Below, one piece after another: positions 1 through 11,949 of a DNA stretch of 64,000 nucleotides; the stretch's first letter is position 1, and every line of letters begins with the position of its first letter. The stretch comes from Carya illinoinensis (Eukaryota > Streptophyta > Magnoliopsida > Fagales > Juglandaceae). A program made the translations under genes and the position numbers. Under the pieces are notes generated by a model. That model saw only the letters and a program-made list of their open reading frames with translations, was not told the DNA's origin and did no database searches. Location: positions 33,828,501 through 33,892,500 of the forward strand of contig NC_056760.1 of assembly GCF_018687715.1 (NCBI RefSeq), in the 5' to 3' direction.

Positions 1-212
1 TTGTGGGTGTGTTTGGGGTGAGGAGAGAAATTATGTGATTGTAATAATTTTTCACATAGTGTATTTTCTTCTCTGGGTCTGGTGGTTTTTCTCCTGTTTT
101 GGAGTTTCCACGTAAATTTCTTGTGTTGTTATTATTTCTCTATTTTTCCTTGTTACTCCTACAAAGGGTAGATCCTAGGGAGGGTGAATTTGGGAGGTCC
201 AAATTCCCAACA
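1..212 (+). repeat. 5' LTR of Copia element (partial)
   Basis: This is the right-hand half of the 427-bp LTR; its first 215 bp lie upstream of the window. It matches 1184-1395 base for base and ends ...CCAACA immediately before the primer-binding site. Confidence 0.92.
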
Positions 213-214
213 AT

Positions 215-226
215 TGGTATCAGAGC
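215..226 (+). other. tRNA-Met primer-binding site of Copia element
   Basis: TGGTATCAGAGC, two bases after the LTR end, is complementary to the 3' end of plant initiator tRNA-Met. This is the standard start point for minus-strand DNA synthesis of plant Copia elements, and it fixes the element's orientation. Confidence 0.92.
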
Positions 227-968
227 CACTAGGTTCTTTTTGTGGGATGGAGTTTTGGTGTGGTAGTGTGGATATGTACAGTTTAAGGAGGTTCTGTCTA
301 GGAGATTGGAAATTTTAAGTGTGTCCATTGTGACCCTCCAATCTTTCCTGGGAACTGACTTAGTGAGGTACTATTCATTTCTACGGTAAATTCATCAAAG
401 CAATGTTAGAAAGTATGGTTTCAAATCCTATCAGATTTGAGGTGGAGAAATTGGTTTACACAAGGTGTGGAAGGGCAGATCAACCCCTGAAGTCAGCAGT
501 GATTCTAGCGACTGGTGAAACGGCTAGTACAAGGAGCTGGTTCGGCAAGTGGCTCCAAGTCAGTAAATGGAGATACTGGTATTGATGCTAATGTTGTGTC
601 TCTCTCCATGAAAAATGAGACATGTACATCCTTATGGCATGTTGTTAATTCCCAAAGTTGCCATGATAGAGGATGTGTTAATATTAGCAGGTCCACAAGT
701 TTGCACACGGGCATTGGTTTGGCATTAATGCAGGGTGTGTGGTGGAAATTCATGTCGATGGCTGATGAACTTCCAGGAGAGCCAAACGTGGAAGTTACAC
801 CATAATTTTCAGCAAAGTTATTTTCGACATGGGCCGAAGTGAAATGCTTGGAATTGATTTATTCTGAGTGGGTATGCTTTTATGGTGAAGCATGATAGCG
901 GAAGCTATGAAAATCTTCATTGAGGTGGAGCTTGGCTGTGGGACCAGTCAAAGTCGCAAGGTGGAGAT

Positions 969-1395
969 TGTTGGACTTTTTGCTCCTTTGATTAGTCCCA
1001 CATGGATGGGAAATGGGAAGGAGCAAGCTCTCAAGGCTTATAAATAAGAGGCTTAGCCTCTTAGTTTAAGTGCACCAGTCAAATGCTTAGCTAGTAACTT
1101 TTGACTCTAGTTAAATTCCTCTGTTGTCCATTTTTGTAAAATGGGAAGAGGTGTGAGTTAGAGTTTTTCTAGTGGGGAAAGCTTTGTGGGTGTGTTTGGG
1201 GTGAGGAGAGAAATTATGTGATTGTAATAATTTTTCACATAGTGTATTTTCTTCTCTGGGTCTGGTGGTTTTTCTCCTGTTTTGGAGTTTCCACGTAAAT
1301 TTCTTGTGTTGTTATTATTTCTCTATTTTTCCTTGTTACTCCTACAAAGGGTAGATCCTAGGGAGGGTGAATTTGGGAGGTCCAAATTCCCAACA
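969..1395 (+). repeat. 3' LTR of Copia element
   Basis: Complete 427-bp LTR with the 6-bp terminal inverted repeat TGTTGG/CCAACA. It begins directly after the polypurine stretch. It contains GTGGGAAATGGG-type promoter-proximal sequence and a TATA-like TATAAATAAG near 1040. Confidence 0.92.
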
Positions 1396-1400
1396 ATCAG

Positions 1401-3560
1401 ATTATCTAAGTTGATTTGTTCATATCAATGTTTTGAGAGTCCCATTGAGTTGTGTTTGAATTGAAATAGGTTGAGATAAGTGTTTGATATATAAAGTAGG
1501 TTGAGATGAATTTACCTTTTTTATGGGAAGTTGAAAAAGTAGTGGGTCTCATCAATGATTGATTTGAAATGAATAATATTTTCTGAAGAAAATCTTTGGT
1601 AGATTTTCTATATGATATTATGAAAATATTTATTCATCAATTAAGTTAATAGAATTACCCACTCCAAGAGTACTTAACATTTAATACTACTTGAATTTAA
1701 TACACTGTTCATCATTATATGTATATATATTGGCATAAGGTCTATACACAATACAAGAGATGACTGTTTACGGTACTTAATTAAGTATATACCATTTACT
1801 ACTACTAATAGAATTAACTTAATATATGTAACGATTCGTTTATATAATTAATATAAGACCGTTAATCATTTGCAGTTATCAGAATCATTTAGGGCTATGA
1901 TATATAATATCAATTAAGTTTGGACAATTGCACATTTTGTTGTCTTTATAATTGAAGATGTGCTATTAACTAACCTAATTAGTTATAAGATCACGTGGTC
2001 GTTGATCGTAAACTATCAACCGTTTTCTAGTTAATGCTAACGAAATCGTGATTGTGGTGATCTAGTCGAATTTGCTTGTATTCATTAATCAAGATCGTAG
2101 AAAGATACGATCGTTGATCGATAACTGTCAACCAATTTGATCTATTTAATGCTAATGAAATTTGATTTGATTTAATATATTAAGATTGGATTATATTCAT
2201 TAATACAAAACCGTTAATTGTTTATCGTTAGCAGAATCACTTAATGCATTAATTATTTTTTGTCATCTTTATAATTAGAAATTATTATAGATTTCATGAG
2301 TTGTGATGTATGATAAGTACCAGCAATTGAACTTTAGGACAATACATGATGAACTTTATCCATTTATTGTATTTAGCAAGATCAAATGTTGATCGACATG
2401 CTAAATATAATAGAAAAGTTATTGTAGTATATAAACTCTCATTCTTTTGATTATAATCATCAGCAATATATAAGTAGTATTGTGAGATTTTGTACTTAGA
2501 TGGTAGCTAAATTTTTCTTAAACCCCAATTGAAGATGATTATTTGTTATATATAATAGAATCAAGAGTTTGGATGTACTCCTCCTCGATCCCCTCTCTCT
2601 ATATTAATTTTGAATTTTCATTTTGATAGATGATAGGCCGTAATATATATTATATTAAATATCGGTACGTGGGGCTTGAGAAAACAAAGGCTAGACTAGC
2701 TCAAGTGTTCCTTAAAGAAGAATCTTTTTTCCTCAAAGTTTTCTTCCCAGGTTTTATTACAGAGCGTGAATGAGCTGGCAAATAATTTTCTTCACTCTGG
2801 TTTTCAAAAGGGGCGAAAGAATATTAAAACCTGATACTAGCAATCAATCATGATATATAAGATAAACTTTAGGTATCAAACACCTTAAATGCTAAACTAT
2901 ATAAAAAATGATAATAGTTTATTTATGAGACGTATAAAAGTTATACCATATATACTTGTCTACATATCATTTTCCGATAAATAAAATGATAAAAAAATCT
3001 AGTCACTTTCAAAACTAACAATGAAAATATTAGATGGATGCAACCCGTTTTAATTGAAAAGAAGCATGTGCTCATCAACTATTGCAACAATCCGCTCCTT
3101 CCTCTCTCTAATGGTTGTGAGTCTCATTCTGCGTGCTGAACTTTAATGGTGTGTTTTTAAAGATACCTAAGTGATTTTTAAAGTGCGCCCAGTGTTTTAT
3201 AGCCTTCGAATATTTTAAATATTTGAAAAGTATTTTAAACAGGGGTAATTCCAGTGTTATTGGACTAAGCCTGATTTTAAGTAAGACAATTATAATAGTT
3301 TTGAGAGCTTCAAAAATATTATAATTGTAGAAAATCATTTTATTTAAATGATTTTAGCTATTTAAAAATATTATGAGATTGAAATTATGTTGAAAACTCT
3401 AATTAATTAGATGGTTTTATTCTCTTAAAGATATTTAGCAAACTTCATCATTTATTTAATGATGAAAGATTATTATTTTTATGAGTTAAAGTTAATTTTA
3501 AATTAGTATTAGTGTATTTATATATTTATTTATCTATTTTATGTTAGTTTAATTCTATGT
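1401..3560. other. AT-rich spacer, no gene seen
   Basis: No coding region, splice-consistent exon or complete transposon is visible. The only structure I can see is a diverged duplication (entered separately) and AT-rich filler. Confidence 0.5.
1849..2248. repeat. Diverged short duplications in spacer
   Basis: A segment around 1849-1896 (ACCGTTAATCATTTGCAG...) recurs with changes at 2201-2248. A second pair, around 1998-2050 and 2107-2165, shares CGTTGATCG and CTGTCAACC-like words. They look like remains of an old local duplication or of a satellite-like repeat. Confidence 0.5.
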
Positions 3561-3800
3561 TTCATTCTGACCATTGGATTAGATTGGGAACCCTAGGATG
3601 AAGGGTTTATATTAAATACCCAATCCCCTTCCCTTTTCCCCCACTTTCTCCCTCTCTCCTCCGTCTCCCTCAACTCACGCATGCAACACCCTTTCCCCAT
3701 AGCCCTTCCTCCTTGCACAACCTCTAGCTACTGTTGCTCATCGCCAACACCGCCACAATTGGCTTCCCCTCACACTGGCGACCAACCCAGCCACCATCTA
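3561..3800. other. Possible old LTR/5' leader, left part
   Basis: TTTATATTAAATACCC followed by a pyrimidine-rich leader looks like the promoter and untranslated leader of a retroelement or gene. The solo LTR at 3801-5875 interrupts it, and 5881-6300 (CT repeat, then proline/serine/threonine-rich frames) may be its continuation. The source family is not recognised. Confidence 0.3.
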
Positions 3801-5875
3801 TGTGACACCCCAAATCCCCACGCCCGAACTCGGGGAAATCGAGACGTCCGGATGGTGACCCACAACCCGGGTCACCATCCTATCGACGGGTGCCAAGTGT
3901 GTGCAAAGGCAAGATATGTGCACAAAGAAACACGCAGCGGATAACGGAAGTCATAACTAAGTACCAGAATTTTTCTTAACGTAATACAAGCTGTTTAAAA
4001 CATACATAAATAAAGTATTACACAAACACAAATACAGTTTTAAACCAAATATAAAGCATAGCATCAGCAACCCGGAGGAGCCGCATCCTCGGGCTCAGCC
4101 TCCTCCTCTTCATCCTCAAACTCTGCACCAAAGGCTACGGAACAAAAAATGGTACCGCAGGTAAGTAAAACCCAAACACTACCAGATAAAAACACATAGA
4201 ACTCAAACAATATGCATGAAACATGCCCAATGCACAAAGCCCATAAAACACGATTTTTCCACACACGCCAAAAAACCCATTTGGCCCAAAAACATATCTT
4301 TTCCAAATATCACGCCAAAAGTCACATTTGGCCTTTATCCATCTCAAACCATTATCAATTATATCCGTATGCACCATGACCTCCCCTAGGGGTCATCCGC
4401 ACACCCTGGCTCCAGTGCCACACCGTAGATTACCACCACGCATGTGACACCTAACGAGCGATGCCCAGTTCCACGCCCCACGTGTTCGTAGCCAAGCATC
4501 CTCTAGCCCTCACCAGCGAAGGGCCACAGAGTCGGTGCGTAGGGCGATGCCCGGTTCCGCGCCAGGCGCATTCGTAGCCAAGCAACCCCTAGCCCCCGCT
4601 CCCGTCGTCTAGCGATGACCCAGGGGACATCACTTAGTTTATTCCGCTCCCGAGTGACCAGAGGAGCTCCACCGAGATAATACCCCATCCCGGCTTGGGG
4701 TCGTGATACACACGCACCCGTAAGACCACTTACGCCAATACACATGCCTTTCACACAATGTCACAAACACATGTGCATGCACCATGCAATGCCACAACAA
4801 TGCATAATAAAATAATCCAACACACATAAATCAAATAAACAGGCAACTCCGTCCTCCATCCATCCGACCCCCGAAAATCCTCGGACTCAGTGCGGAATCA
4901 ACCAACCAGCAGATAAAATAATTGAATGAGCAATATATATTTAAATCTGAAAATAGGGTTTGGAAAATACTTACAGCGCTATATGGCAATTTTAGAAAAC
5001 ACGCGGCGTTGCAAACGGCGGAGAAAAAGCAACGTCACAGTGAAAATTCACTGTGGCCGTGGGTTGTGAAAAACCCACTTTTGAACGGGGACAAACTAGG
5101 GCTTGGGATTGATAGGGAATGGTCTAGGGATGATTGTGAAGCTATTGGAAGTGGTGGTTGGCCGTGGGTGGCGGCGAAAACGGCGGTGGGAGGCCGGATT
5201 TCCCAAAAAGGAAAGCTAGCTTGTAGGAGCTGTTCCGGTGGTCGTTGGAGGCCGGAAATAGGTGGGTTAGGACGGTAAGGGACCGGTGATGAAGTGGTGA
5301 AGAAATGGTGGCCGGAGGTGGAGTGACGGCGGCGGATCGGAGCCAAAGCCGTGCGGGCTTTAAAGGGGTTTTCCGGCCAAACGGCCGGCCGGATGGGGGT
5401 GAGCTTCGGTGGGGAGGTGCGCCGGAGGTGAGCCGAACGGTGCCGGCGGTGAGCCGCACGGTGGCCGGACGGCGGTAGATCGGGGGTGAGAGGCTTCCGG
5501 CGTGAGGGAGAGAGAAGAGAGAGAGAGGCCGGGGGGGTCGACGCGGGGAGAGAGAGGGAAAAAGAAAAGAAAAAAAAAAGAAAAAGAAAGGAAAAAAAAA
5601 GAAAGAAGGAAGAAGAGAAAAAGGAAAAAGAAAAGGAAAGAGGAAAAGAGATGTAGGGAAAAGACGAGGTCTAAACCTCAGTCCGGGGAAAAACAATACT
5701 AAACCGCCGCGAAGATATTAAAAACTGTAAACAACTAAAAGAAATAAAACACAACATCAATTAAATTAAAAACTAACAATTTTAAAACGCAAATAAATTA
5801 AAATAATAACTAATATATTAATTAAAATAAAAACAACTATTTCAGCGAAAATACACTCAAAAGCGGGTCATCACA
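3801..5875 (-). mobile_element. Solo LTR of Tekay-like Gypsy family
   Basis: A 2,075-bp LTR starts TGTGACACCCC and ends GGTCATCACA. It is flanked by a perfect 5-bp target duplication, ATCTA (3796-3800 and 5876-5880). It aligns along its length with the two LTRs of the complete element at 24,498-33,955, including the GTGCCAAGTGTGTG, CTCCCGAGTGACCAGAGG and CAGCGCTATA words. A solo LTR with intact target duplication is the product of recombination between the two LTRs of one element. Strand is given by comparison with the complete element, whose genes lie on the minus strand. Confidence 0.93.
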
Positions 5876-5880
5876 ATCTA

Positions 5881-5891
5881 GTCCCTGGCAG

Positions 5892-5936
<45 letters not shown>

Positions 5937-6300
5937 AGCATGCATGAAACCCAAACGGGTTCCTCCACCCAACGCCACCACGGCGCAGCCCCATGCCATC
6001 ACACCACCATTTCTCATCAGCGACCCTTCCCTCCACCGAACCCAACCTCTCTCTCCCTCTCCACGGCGCAGACATGCACACAACCCAGAAATGGGTTTCA
6101 CGCATGGGTCCTCCATGACCCACAGCCAAGCTCCGCCACCCACAGCCTCCAACTGCCACCACGAGCCTCCCCTGACCACCATGAACCCTCCCCAAGCTCC
6201 TCCATGCCCAGCCAAGCCCCCACCTTGCCGCATGCTCTCTCACTCTCTCATGGGTTTCTCCACCTCACAGCCTAGATCTGTCGTGCTTTGCCTATAGTAG
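5881..6300. other. Right continuation of sequence split by solo LTR
   Basis: Starts with a second copy of the solo-LTR target site, then a (TC)n tract, then GC-rich sequence with overlapping Pro/Ser/Thr/His-rich frames on both strands. The frames have no recognisable domain and look like a low-complexity leader, not a protein. Confidence 0.35.
5893..5932. repeat. (TC)n microsatellite
   Basis: Uninterrupted CT dinucleotide repeat of about 20 units. Confidence 0.95.
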
Positions 6301-6312
6301 CCATTATGAGAC

Positions 6313-6480
6313 TAGGGGTGTAATCGGTCCGGTTCGGTCTAGTTTTGGACAAAATTTATAACTGAACTGGTATGCACCAGTTTTGCATTTTTCAAAATCA
6401 ATTACGCACGGGTTATCCCCTAAACCGGTACTTTAGTTTTACCATTTTCTAGTTCGGTTTTCTAGTTTTAATAAGCCATC
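6313..6480. mobile_element. Left end of a hAT-like element (other end not found)
   Basis: TAGGGGTGTAATCGGTCCGG followed by repeated CCGGTT/AACCGG subterminal motifs is typical of plant hAT-type MITE termini. I could not find a matching right end or an 8-bp target duplication, so this is probably a truncated copy. Confidence 0.45.
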
Positions 6481-6754
6481 TTATTCACTAATTAATAGGA
6501 TTAAGCAGAACATATCCAAAACTATTAAACTAAACAATTAGATTTTACAAAAGTAAAATTCATGAACTGATTAGCTAGTTAGCTAGGCTCTTCATTATAG
6601 TAAGGTTTATTTTTGTGAGATTTGTATTTAGGAATTCAAAATACTCCATTGGTTTTTCACATAGGTGAAGTGAAGATGGATGGTAGTTTCTTTGTCTAGA
6701 AAACAGATGATAACAATTAACAAGATGGAAGTGGATTGAATCTCCAAAACACTA

Positions 6755-6845
6755 TCACAAACCCAATCACAAAATCCAATCAAAGCAAATTTCAAAAACC
6801 CAATCACAAAACACAATTTCACAAACCCAATCACAAAACCCAATA
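6755..6845. repeat. Short tandem repeat of an AAACCCAATCACA unit
   Basis: Four to five imperfect tandem copies of a roughly 18-30 bp unit containing AAACCCAATCACAAAA, ending exactly where the integrase remnant begins. Confidence 0.7.
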
Positions 6846-7500
6846 AGGTTGCTACCCCTTATTACTCACAAACAAGTGGCCAAGTTGAGGTATTCAATCG
6901 GGAGATTAATTTTTTTTTAGAAAAGATGGTTATCCCAAGTTGCAAATATTAGTCTTTATGACTAACTGATGCACTTTAGGCATACCGTGTTGCTTTTAAA
7001 ATTCTGATTGATATGTCCCGATATAGACTTATTTTTAGAAAGGCTTGTCACTTACCTGTGGAATTGGAACACAAAGCTTATTAGGCAATTAAGTAATGTA
7101 AATTTGATGTGGACAAAAGTTGCTCTCTTTGTAAGTTTTAGCTAGCTTAATGAGTTAGAGGAAATCAGGAATGGAGCTTACGAAAACTCTCGTGTTTACA
7201 AGGAGAAAATGATGTTTTTTCATGATAAAAATATTTTTCGAAAGTCCTTTGAGCTTTCCCAAAAAGTTTTGTTTTATAATTCAAGATTTCATTTGTTTCC
7301 TGATAAGCTTTTATCCTGATGGACTAGTCATTTGTTGTAAAAAGGGTTTATTTTGGGACTATTAAGATAGAAAAATCAAGAACATGGTAATATTTTTAAA
7401 GTCAATAGATAGAGGTTGAAACCATTTTTGGGTGATTTTACTCTAGAGGTTGAGTCCATTACTTTGGAGGATCTTGCTTATTAAAATTAATTTCTAATTC
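6846..7500 (+). pseudogene. Gypsy (Athila/Tat-type) integrase remnant
   Basis: Conceptual translation with several stops gives TPYYSQTSGQVEVFNREI, then [51 protein letters not shown] and, after breaks, FKVNR-RLKPF. These blocks, in this order, are the C-terminal half of the integrase of Ty3/Gypsy elements of the Athila/Tat branch. The N-terminal zinc finger and the catalytic Asp residues are absent, and the frame is broken by in-frame stops and shifts, so it is inactive. The segment up to about 7,760 (GGACAATG...GGTTGGGGAGG) resembles the region just after pol in that branch. Confidence 0.8.
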
Positions 7501-8530
7501 CTCTAATTTCTCATTGTATATACCTTATTTGTTTGTTTTTTTTTTCCTTTCCTTTGCTTTTGTGTCTTCTAATTTTGACAGAAATCTACTACTTATGTGC
7601 ACTCAATTATTTCAGGTGACTTCTTTCCTCTTTGCTAAATCATTTTTATTTTATTATGTGTTTTGTAGTGTTCATCTTGCTATAATTCATGCCTCTATAA
7701 CATACCTCATCAAACATTCAGTTGCTTAATAATAAGGACAATGTCATATATAGGTTGGGGAGGTATTTTGTTGAAAATGTGTTAGTTAAAAAAGTAAATA
7801 ATAATATAAAGAAAAAAATGTGATTTGCATTGACACACTTTTTCTAGCATTTTGTGAAATTTGAACATCTTGGTGGAGTGGTTGAGCAGAGTTACTTTTG
7901 TGAAGATTTATTTTCAAGTCTAAGCATAGAGCATGATTTCTGATACATCATATTATGTTAATGTGTGACTTGAAATACCGGGATGCTATATTTATTGAGA
8001 TGAGAATTGGTATGATTTATATAAAATGGGGAGCAAGTTTTGAAAGAACATCTTACATATGCTTACACTTGTAGTGTTCCTTATTAATGTTCACTGATTT
8101 AAAACAGAAGAAGTAAATTGCAGGACTACCGAGCCTTATTAAAAAAATGAACGAAAATGAGAAAATAAAAGAAGAAGATGAAAGCAGGTTAGCTTTCCTA
8201 AATAAAGGGCTAGAAACAGTTTTTTTTTTTTTTTTTAAGAGTCGAAGGTCACATGTCTACGATTGACCCATTCTCAATTTTATTAAAATCTTTCACTTGT
8301 GGTGGAGGAATATCGTAAAACAAAACAAATCACCTAAGAATTTACAAAATAATACCAAAAGAACAAAACTCAAGTGCCAAAATCCCAGGTAAGACCAAAT
8401 AAGCACAACAAAAACAAACCACCAAACCAATAAACCATCAACGTCTAAGATAAGGGATACTGAGTTTGTCCATATGAATTATTCCCCGAATATAGGACTT
8501 TGTATGAAATTAGCCACAGAAATTTGAATT
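7501..8530. other. Probable 3' debris of the Gypsy remnant, no gene seen
   Basis: AT-rich sequence with no domain. The part to about 7,800 is likely the untranslated region downstream of the integrase remnant; the rest is unassigned. A 17-bp T run lies near 8,220. Confidence 0.4.
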
Positions 8531-9217
8531 AAAACCCTAAGTCCCCTGCTTCGCAAAACAATCTGGCACCATATTAGCTTCTCTAAAAATATGGTGAAAA
8601 TGAACATTTAACTCACAAAAAATATCTTTAACTTTCTCCCAAAAATCCCATAGAAACCAATACTTGCACACCCTTGATGCCAACCATCCAATTATAATAG
8701 TTGAATTCAACTCTACCAATATATCCTACAAACCCAATTGCCTACACAACCAAAGTCCGTCTAGAAGAGCTCTACATTCGATGATGGTATTAGTTGCATG
8801 ACCATATGAATGAGCAAAACCCGTCACTACTCTTTATTTAAAATCCCGAATAATACCACTCCCACCTAACTCTCCCAAGTTACAGTGAGAACCTCCATCC
8901 ACATTCAATTTTACCCTCGTTCTCTCCGACAGTTTTCAAGCAATTCATTTTAGTTTCTTTATAGAAACAGGAATAATCAAGCATGCTAACATCTCCATTA
9001 TCACCCGATCAGTTCCGCCCATAAAATGAAATTTTTTTAGCTTACTCGAGATATCTCTAACTAAGACTTTAACAGATCGAATAACATCATCAGGTATGAA
9101 TTTAACAGCTTGCATTCTGACCACACATCTTGCTCTCCATAACGCCCATGAAATTGCAATAGGAAGAACCCCCCAAAGCCACCCAACCAGAGTAGACATT
9201 GGGGGTTGAGTGTTCAA
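8531..9217 (-). pseudogene. LINE remnant: C-terminal RNase H-like domain
   Basis: On the minus strand, pieces such as RVKLNVDGGSHCNLGELG, SGIIRDFK, THE CGHATNTIIECRALLDGL-type helix and FHHIFREANMVPDCFAKQGT form an RNase H fold of the type (RVT_3) fused to the C terminus of plant L1-type LINE reverse transcriptases. Stops interrupt it and no reverse transcriptase precedes it, so it is a 5'-truncated dead copy. The upstream part (9,217 to 8,945) encodes the linker preceding the domain, with AISWALWRAR as recognisable motif. Confidence 0.72.
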
Positions 9218-10094
9218 TCTTTAAATAGAGTTGGCGTGAAAACTGCTAGTCCTTTGGGCTTTGAAGTAATTAGAATCAATAATGATTAATGTTAAGGTTG
9301 AAAAATTCTAAGATAAATCATGGTTATTAATGAGGAACATCTAACTTCTAAGACATTTTCCCCAAGTCTATCTAGAAAATTGTTGAGACTATCTTGGTAG
9401 ATATAATTCCTGGTGTTGAGTAGTCCTAAGTCACTTTTTGTGAGAATTCAAAATTATGTTTAATTGCTATTGTTTGGATTTTGTGTTTTATGCAATATTC
9501 ATCTCAATTAATTTTTACTATTTTGCACAAGGATTAGCAAAATGCTAGTTAGGGTGTGACTGAGCTGAATTATTGTATATTTTATAGATATTAGTATTGA
9601 TATTATTATAAATCTCAATTACTTTATTGATATTATTATTGGTTTTAGATGGAAAAATGGTTAAAGAGCATAAATCTGAGTTGTGATTTAAATTTATTAA
9701 TATCATGATTTATGCTTAATTTTATAACTTACGATTTAATTGGGTAATATTTCCTCATATGCACAACACAACTGTGATATTCTATTCTTTATTTTAATTT
9801 ATTTTTGAGTTTATACTTTTGTGTGTTATTTCCTTTCTTGTTTTAAGAATGCTTTTAAATAAGAGCTGAGCCTCTCTTATTTTCTCCAAAATCTATGGGT
9901 TGACCATTGCATAGAAATTTTTAGGTTTGAAAGCAGCAACACATGGGTAAAAGCAGAAACACCCTTTCTTTTAATGGCTATTGTTCATGCGGAACCCATG
10001 CATGAAATAAAGAAAAAGAAAAAACATATGGTGGCTGAGTTTGGAGAAACACATGCAACCATTCTGTAGCAGCGGTGACATGCAGCAGGACAAA
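9218..10094. other. AT-rich spacer, no gene seen
   Basis: No open frame with a recognisable domain and no transposon ends are visible. Confidence 0.5.
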
Positions 10095-11790
10095 CACAAG
10101 CTGGACATGCAAAGCAGTAGTGTTACCTCTTCCTATGAAAAATATTTAGGCCTTCCTGCCCTTATTGGAAGATCACGAGTTCACTCTTTTAAAAGCATCC
10201 TAGACAAGGTGGAGGCTAGGATTTCAAACTGGAAAAATAAATTCCTCTCCCAAGTTTGCAAGGAAGTCCTTATCAAAGCAATTATTTAGGCCATACTAGC
10301 TTATCATGGGTATATTTAAGTTACCTAGGCAACTAGTTCATGAAATCAACAAAATGGTGAGGAATTTCTGGTGGGGCAAGCAAGCTCAAGAGCACAAGAT
10401 ACATTGGGTTAATTGGAACCAAATGAAAAGGGTTAAAAACCAGGGTGGTCTTGGGCTAAGGGATTTTGCCAATTCCTACCTAGCCCTTCTAGCTAAACAA
10501 GGGTGGAGGTTAGTCTCCAACCCTTCCTCACTAACTGGCCAAGTGCTCAAGGAAAAGTACTATCCACACAAGACCTTTCTTATTGCTAAACTGGGCATGA
10601 ATACATCCTTTTTGTGGCAAAGCTTCCTAGTAGCAAGATCCTTACTTTCAGAAGGAATGGTCTGGAGAATTGGTGATGGTGAAACTATCAAGATATGGAA
10701 GGACAAATGGCTCCCCATTCAAAACACTTTTAAGCCCTAAGACTCAATCAGATTCCTCCAAGTGGACACAAAAGTCTCGATCCTCATAGACAAGACTACC
10801 ATCAGTGGAAGAGGGACTTGGTTTATGTTCACTAAGGATGAAGCAGATTTGATTCTAAAAATTCCACTTAGCCCCTCCTCTAAACCTAACAATTTGTATT
10901 AGAGGGGCACCTCATCAGGGCATTTCAGTGTCAAGTCAGCATACCACATTCTCACTGAGCTGGACAACCAGAAAATGGGGCAATCTTCTAACCTCTCTCC
11001 ACCAAAGGTACCTTGGACTAGGCTTTAGAACTTAAAAATCCCTAATGCCAACCAAAACTTCCGCTGGAGGGCTTGTCTCAATGCTCTACCCACCAGAGTT
11101 ATATTGTCACAGAGGAAGGTGCTAGATGATCCAGCATGCCCAATCTATCTCCAAGTCCGAGAGACCATAGAACACACCCTATGGGACTGCCCTTCAGAAT
11201 GGTCTTCAAGGGAACCCTCATGCACCCATCTAAAGTGGCCTAACAATCCCAACAACTGGTAGAAGTCCTCATACAACTCAACCTGTAAAAGAAGTCTGCC
11301 ACCTGATCAACTCTAGCAATCACAGTGGGAAGCTCCTCCTCAAGGAAAAGTCAAGCTCAATTGGGATGCATCAATTGAGAAAGGATTGTGCAAGGTAGGA
11401 GTGGGTGCAATTATTAGAGATTGGGAGGGCCATGCACTGGCAGCCCTGAGAATGAAGCAAGACCTATTCTCGGATCCATTCATGGCTAAAGCATTTGCAG
11501 CTCTTCAGGCAGGCATCTTCTACAAGTCCTTAGGGCACCAACATATCATTATGGAAGGAGACTCTCTCCTAGTAGTTTCAGGATTTAATTCACAAGTAGA
11601 TGACCTCACCTATGCAGGCCAGCTCATTTCTGATACTAGAGGCATTCTTAATTCATTTAATTCATTAGAGCAAACAATGTAGTTGCTCATTCCTTAAGCA
11701 AGGATGCTCTTAGCATCAGTGGTTGTACCACTACTTTTGATTCCATCCCTTCTTGTATTCAATCTATAGTTTGATGATATTAATACAAGC
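10095..11790 (+). pseudogene. L1-type LINE remnant (RT C-terminus, zf-RVT, RNase H)
   Basis: In order the translation shows the end of the reverse transcriptase (YEKYLGLPALIGRS, ISNWKNKFLS), the connector FWWGKQ / IHWVNWNQM / GGLGLRDF, the zf-RVT region (FSVKSAYHIL, NFRWRACLNALPTRVIL, IEHTLWDCP) and an RNase H domain (VKLNWDASIE, VGVGAIIRDWEGHALAAL, IIMEGDSLLVV, VAHSLSKDAL). The LINE is 5'-truncated and carries a stop at 10,287 plus a frameshift to the next frame, stops near 10,738 and 10,901, and another frameshift near 11,680. Such copies are often mis-annotated as 'putative ribonuclease H protein'. It is inactive. Confidence 0.9.
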
Positions 11791-11949
11791 CTTCTTGTTG
11801 TGATTTTGATCGATTGAATGGTTTGATTATTGGATATTTTGATTATCTCCATCTCAATAATTTTCTCCTCTATTTGATTGCATGGTCCTTTTAATAGTTT
11901 GTTTTCATTGTTTAAGTTTATTTTCTTTATCAAATGAATCATTCTCTAT

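Larger units (their letters stand above)
1..1395 (+). mobile_element. Non-autonomous Ty1/Copia LTR retrotransposon (5' end cut by window)
   Basis: Bases 1-212 recur without any difference I can see at 1184-1395, so these are the two LTRs; the full 3' LTR is 969-1395 (427 bp) with TGTTGG...CCAACA ends. A primer-binding site complementary to initiator tRNA-Met follows the 5' LTR, and a typical Copia polypurine stretch (AAGGTGGAGA) precedes the 3' LTR. The 756-bp interior (213-968) holds no pol. A short gag-like start (IRFEVEKL near 438-461) suggests an internally deleted Copia element. Such elements move only with enzymes supplied in trans. LTR identity indicates a recent insertion. The base pairs after the 3' LTR (ATCAG, 1396-1400) should be the 5-bp target duplication; the left partner is outside the window. 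Confidence 0.9.

Noticed and set aside
5940..6297. Overlapping Pro/His/Ser-rich frames of about 115 codons on both strands
   Set aside because: Several overlapping frames of similar length in GC-rich low-complexity sequence; none has a domain. More likely an untranslated leader.
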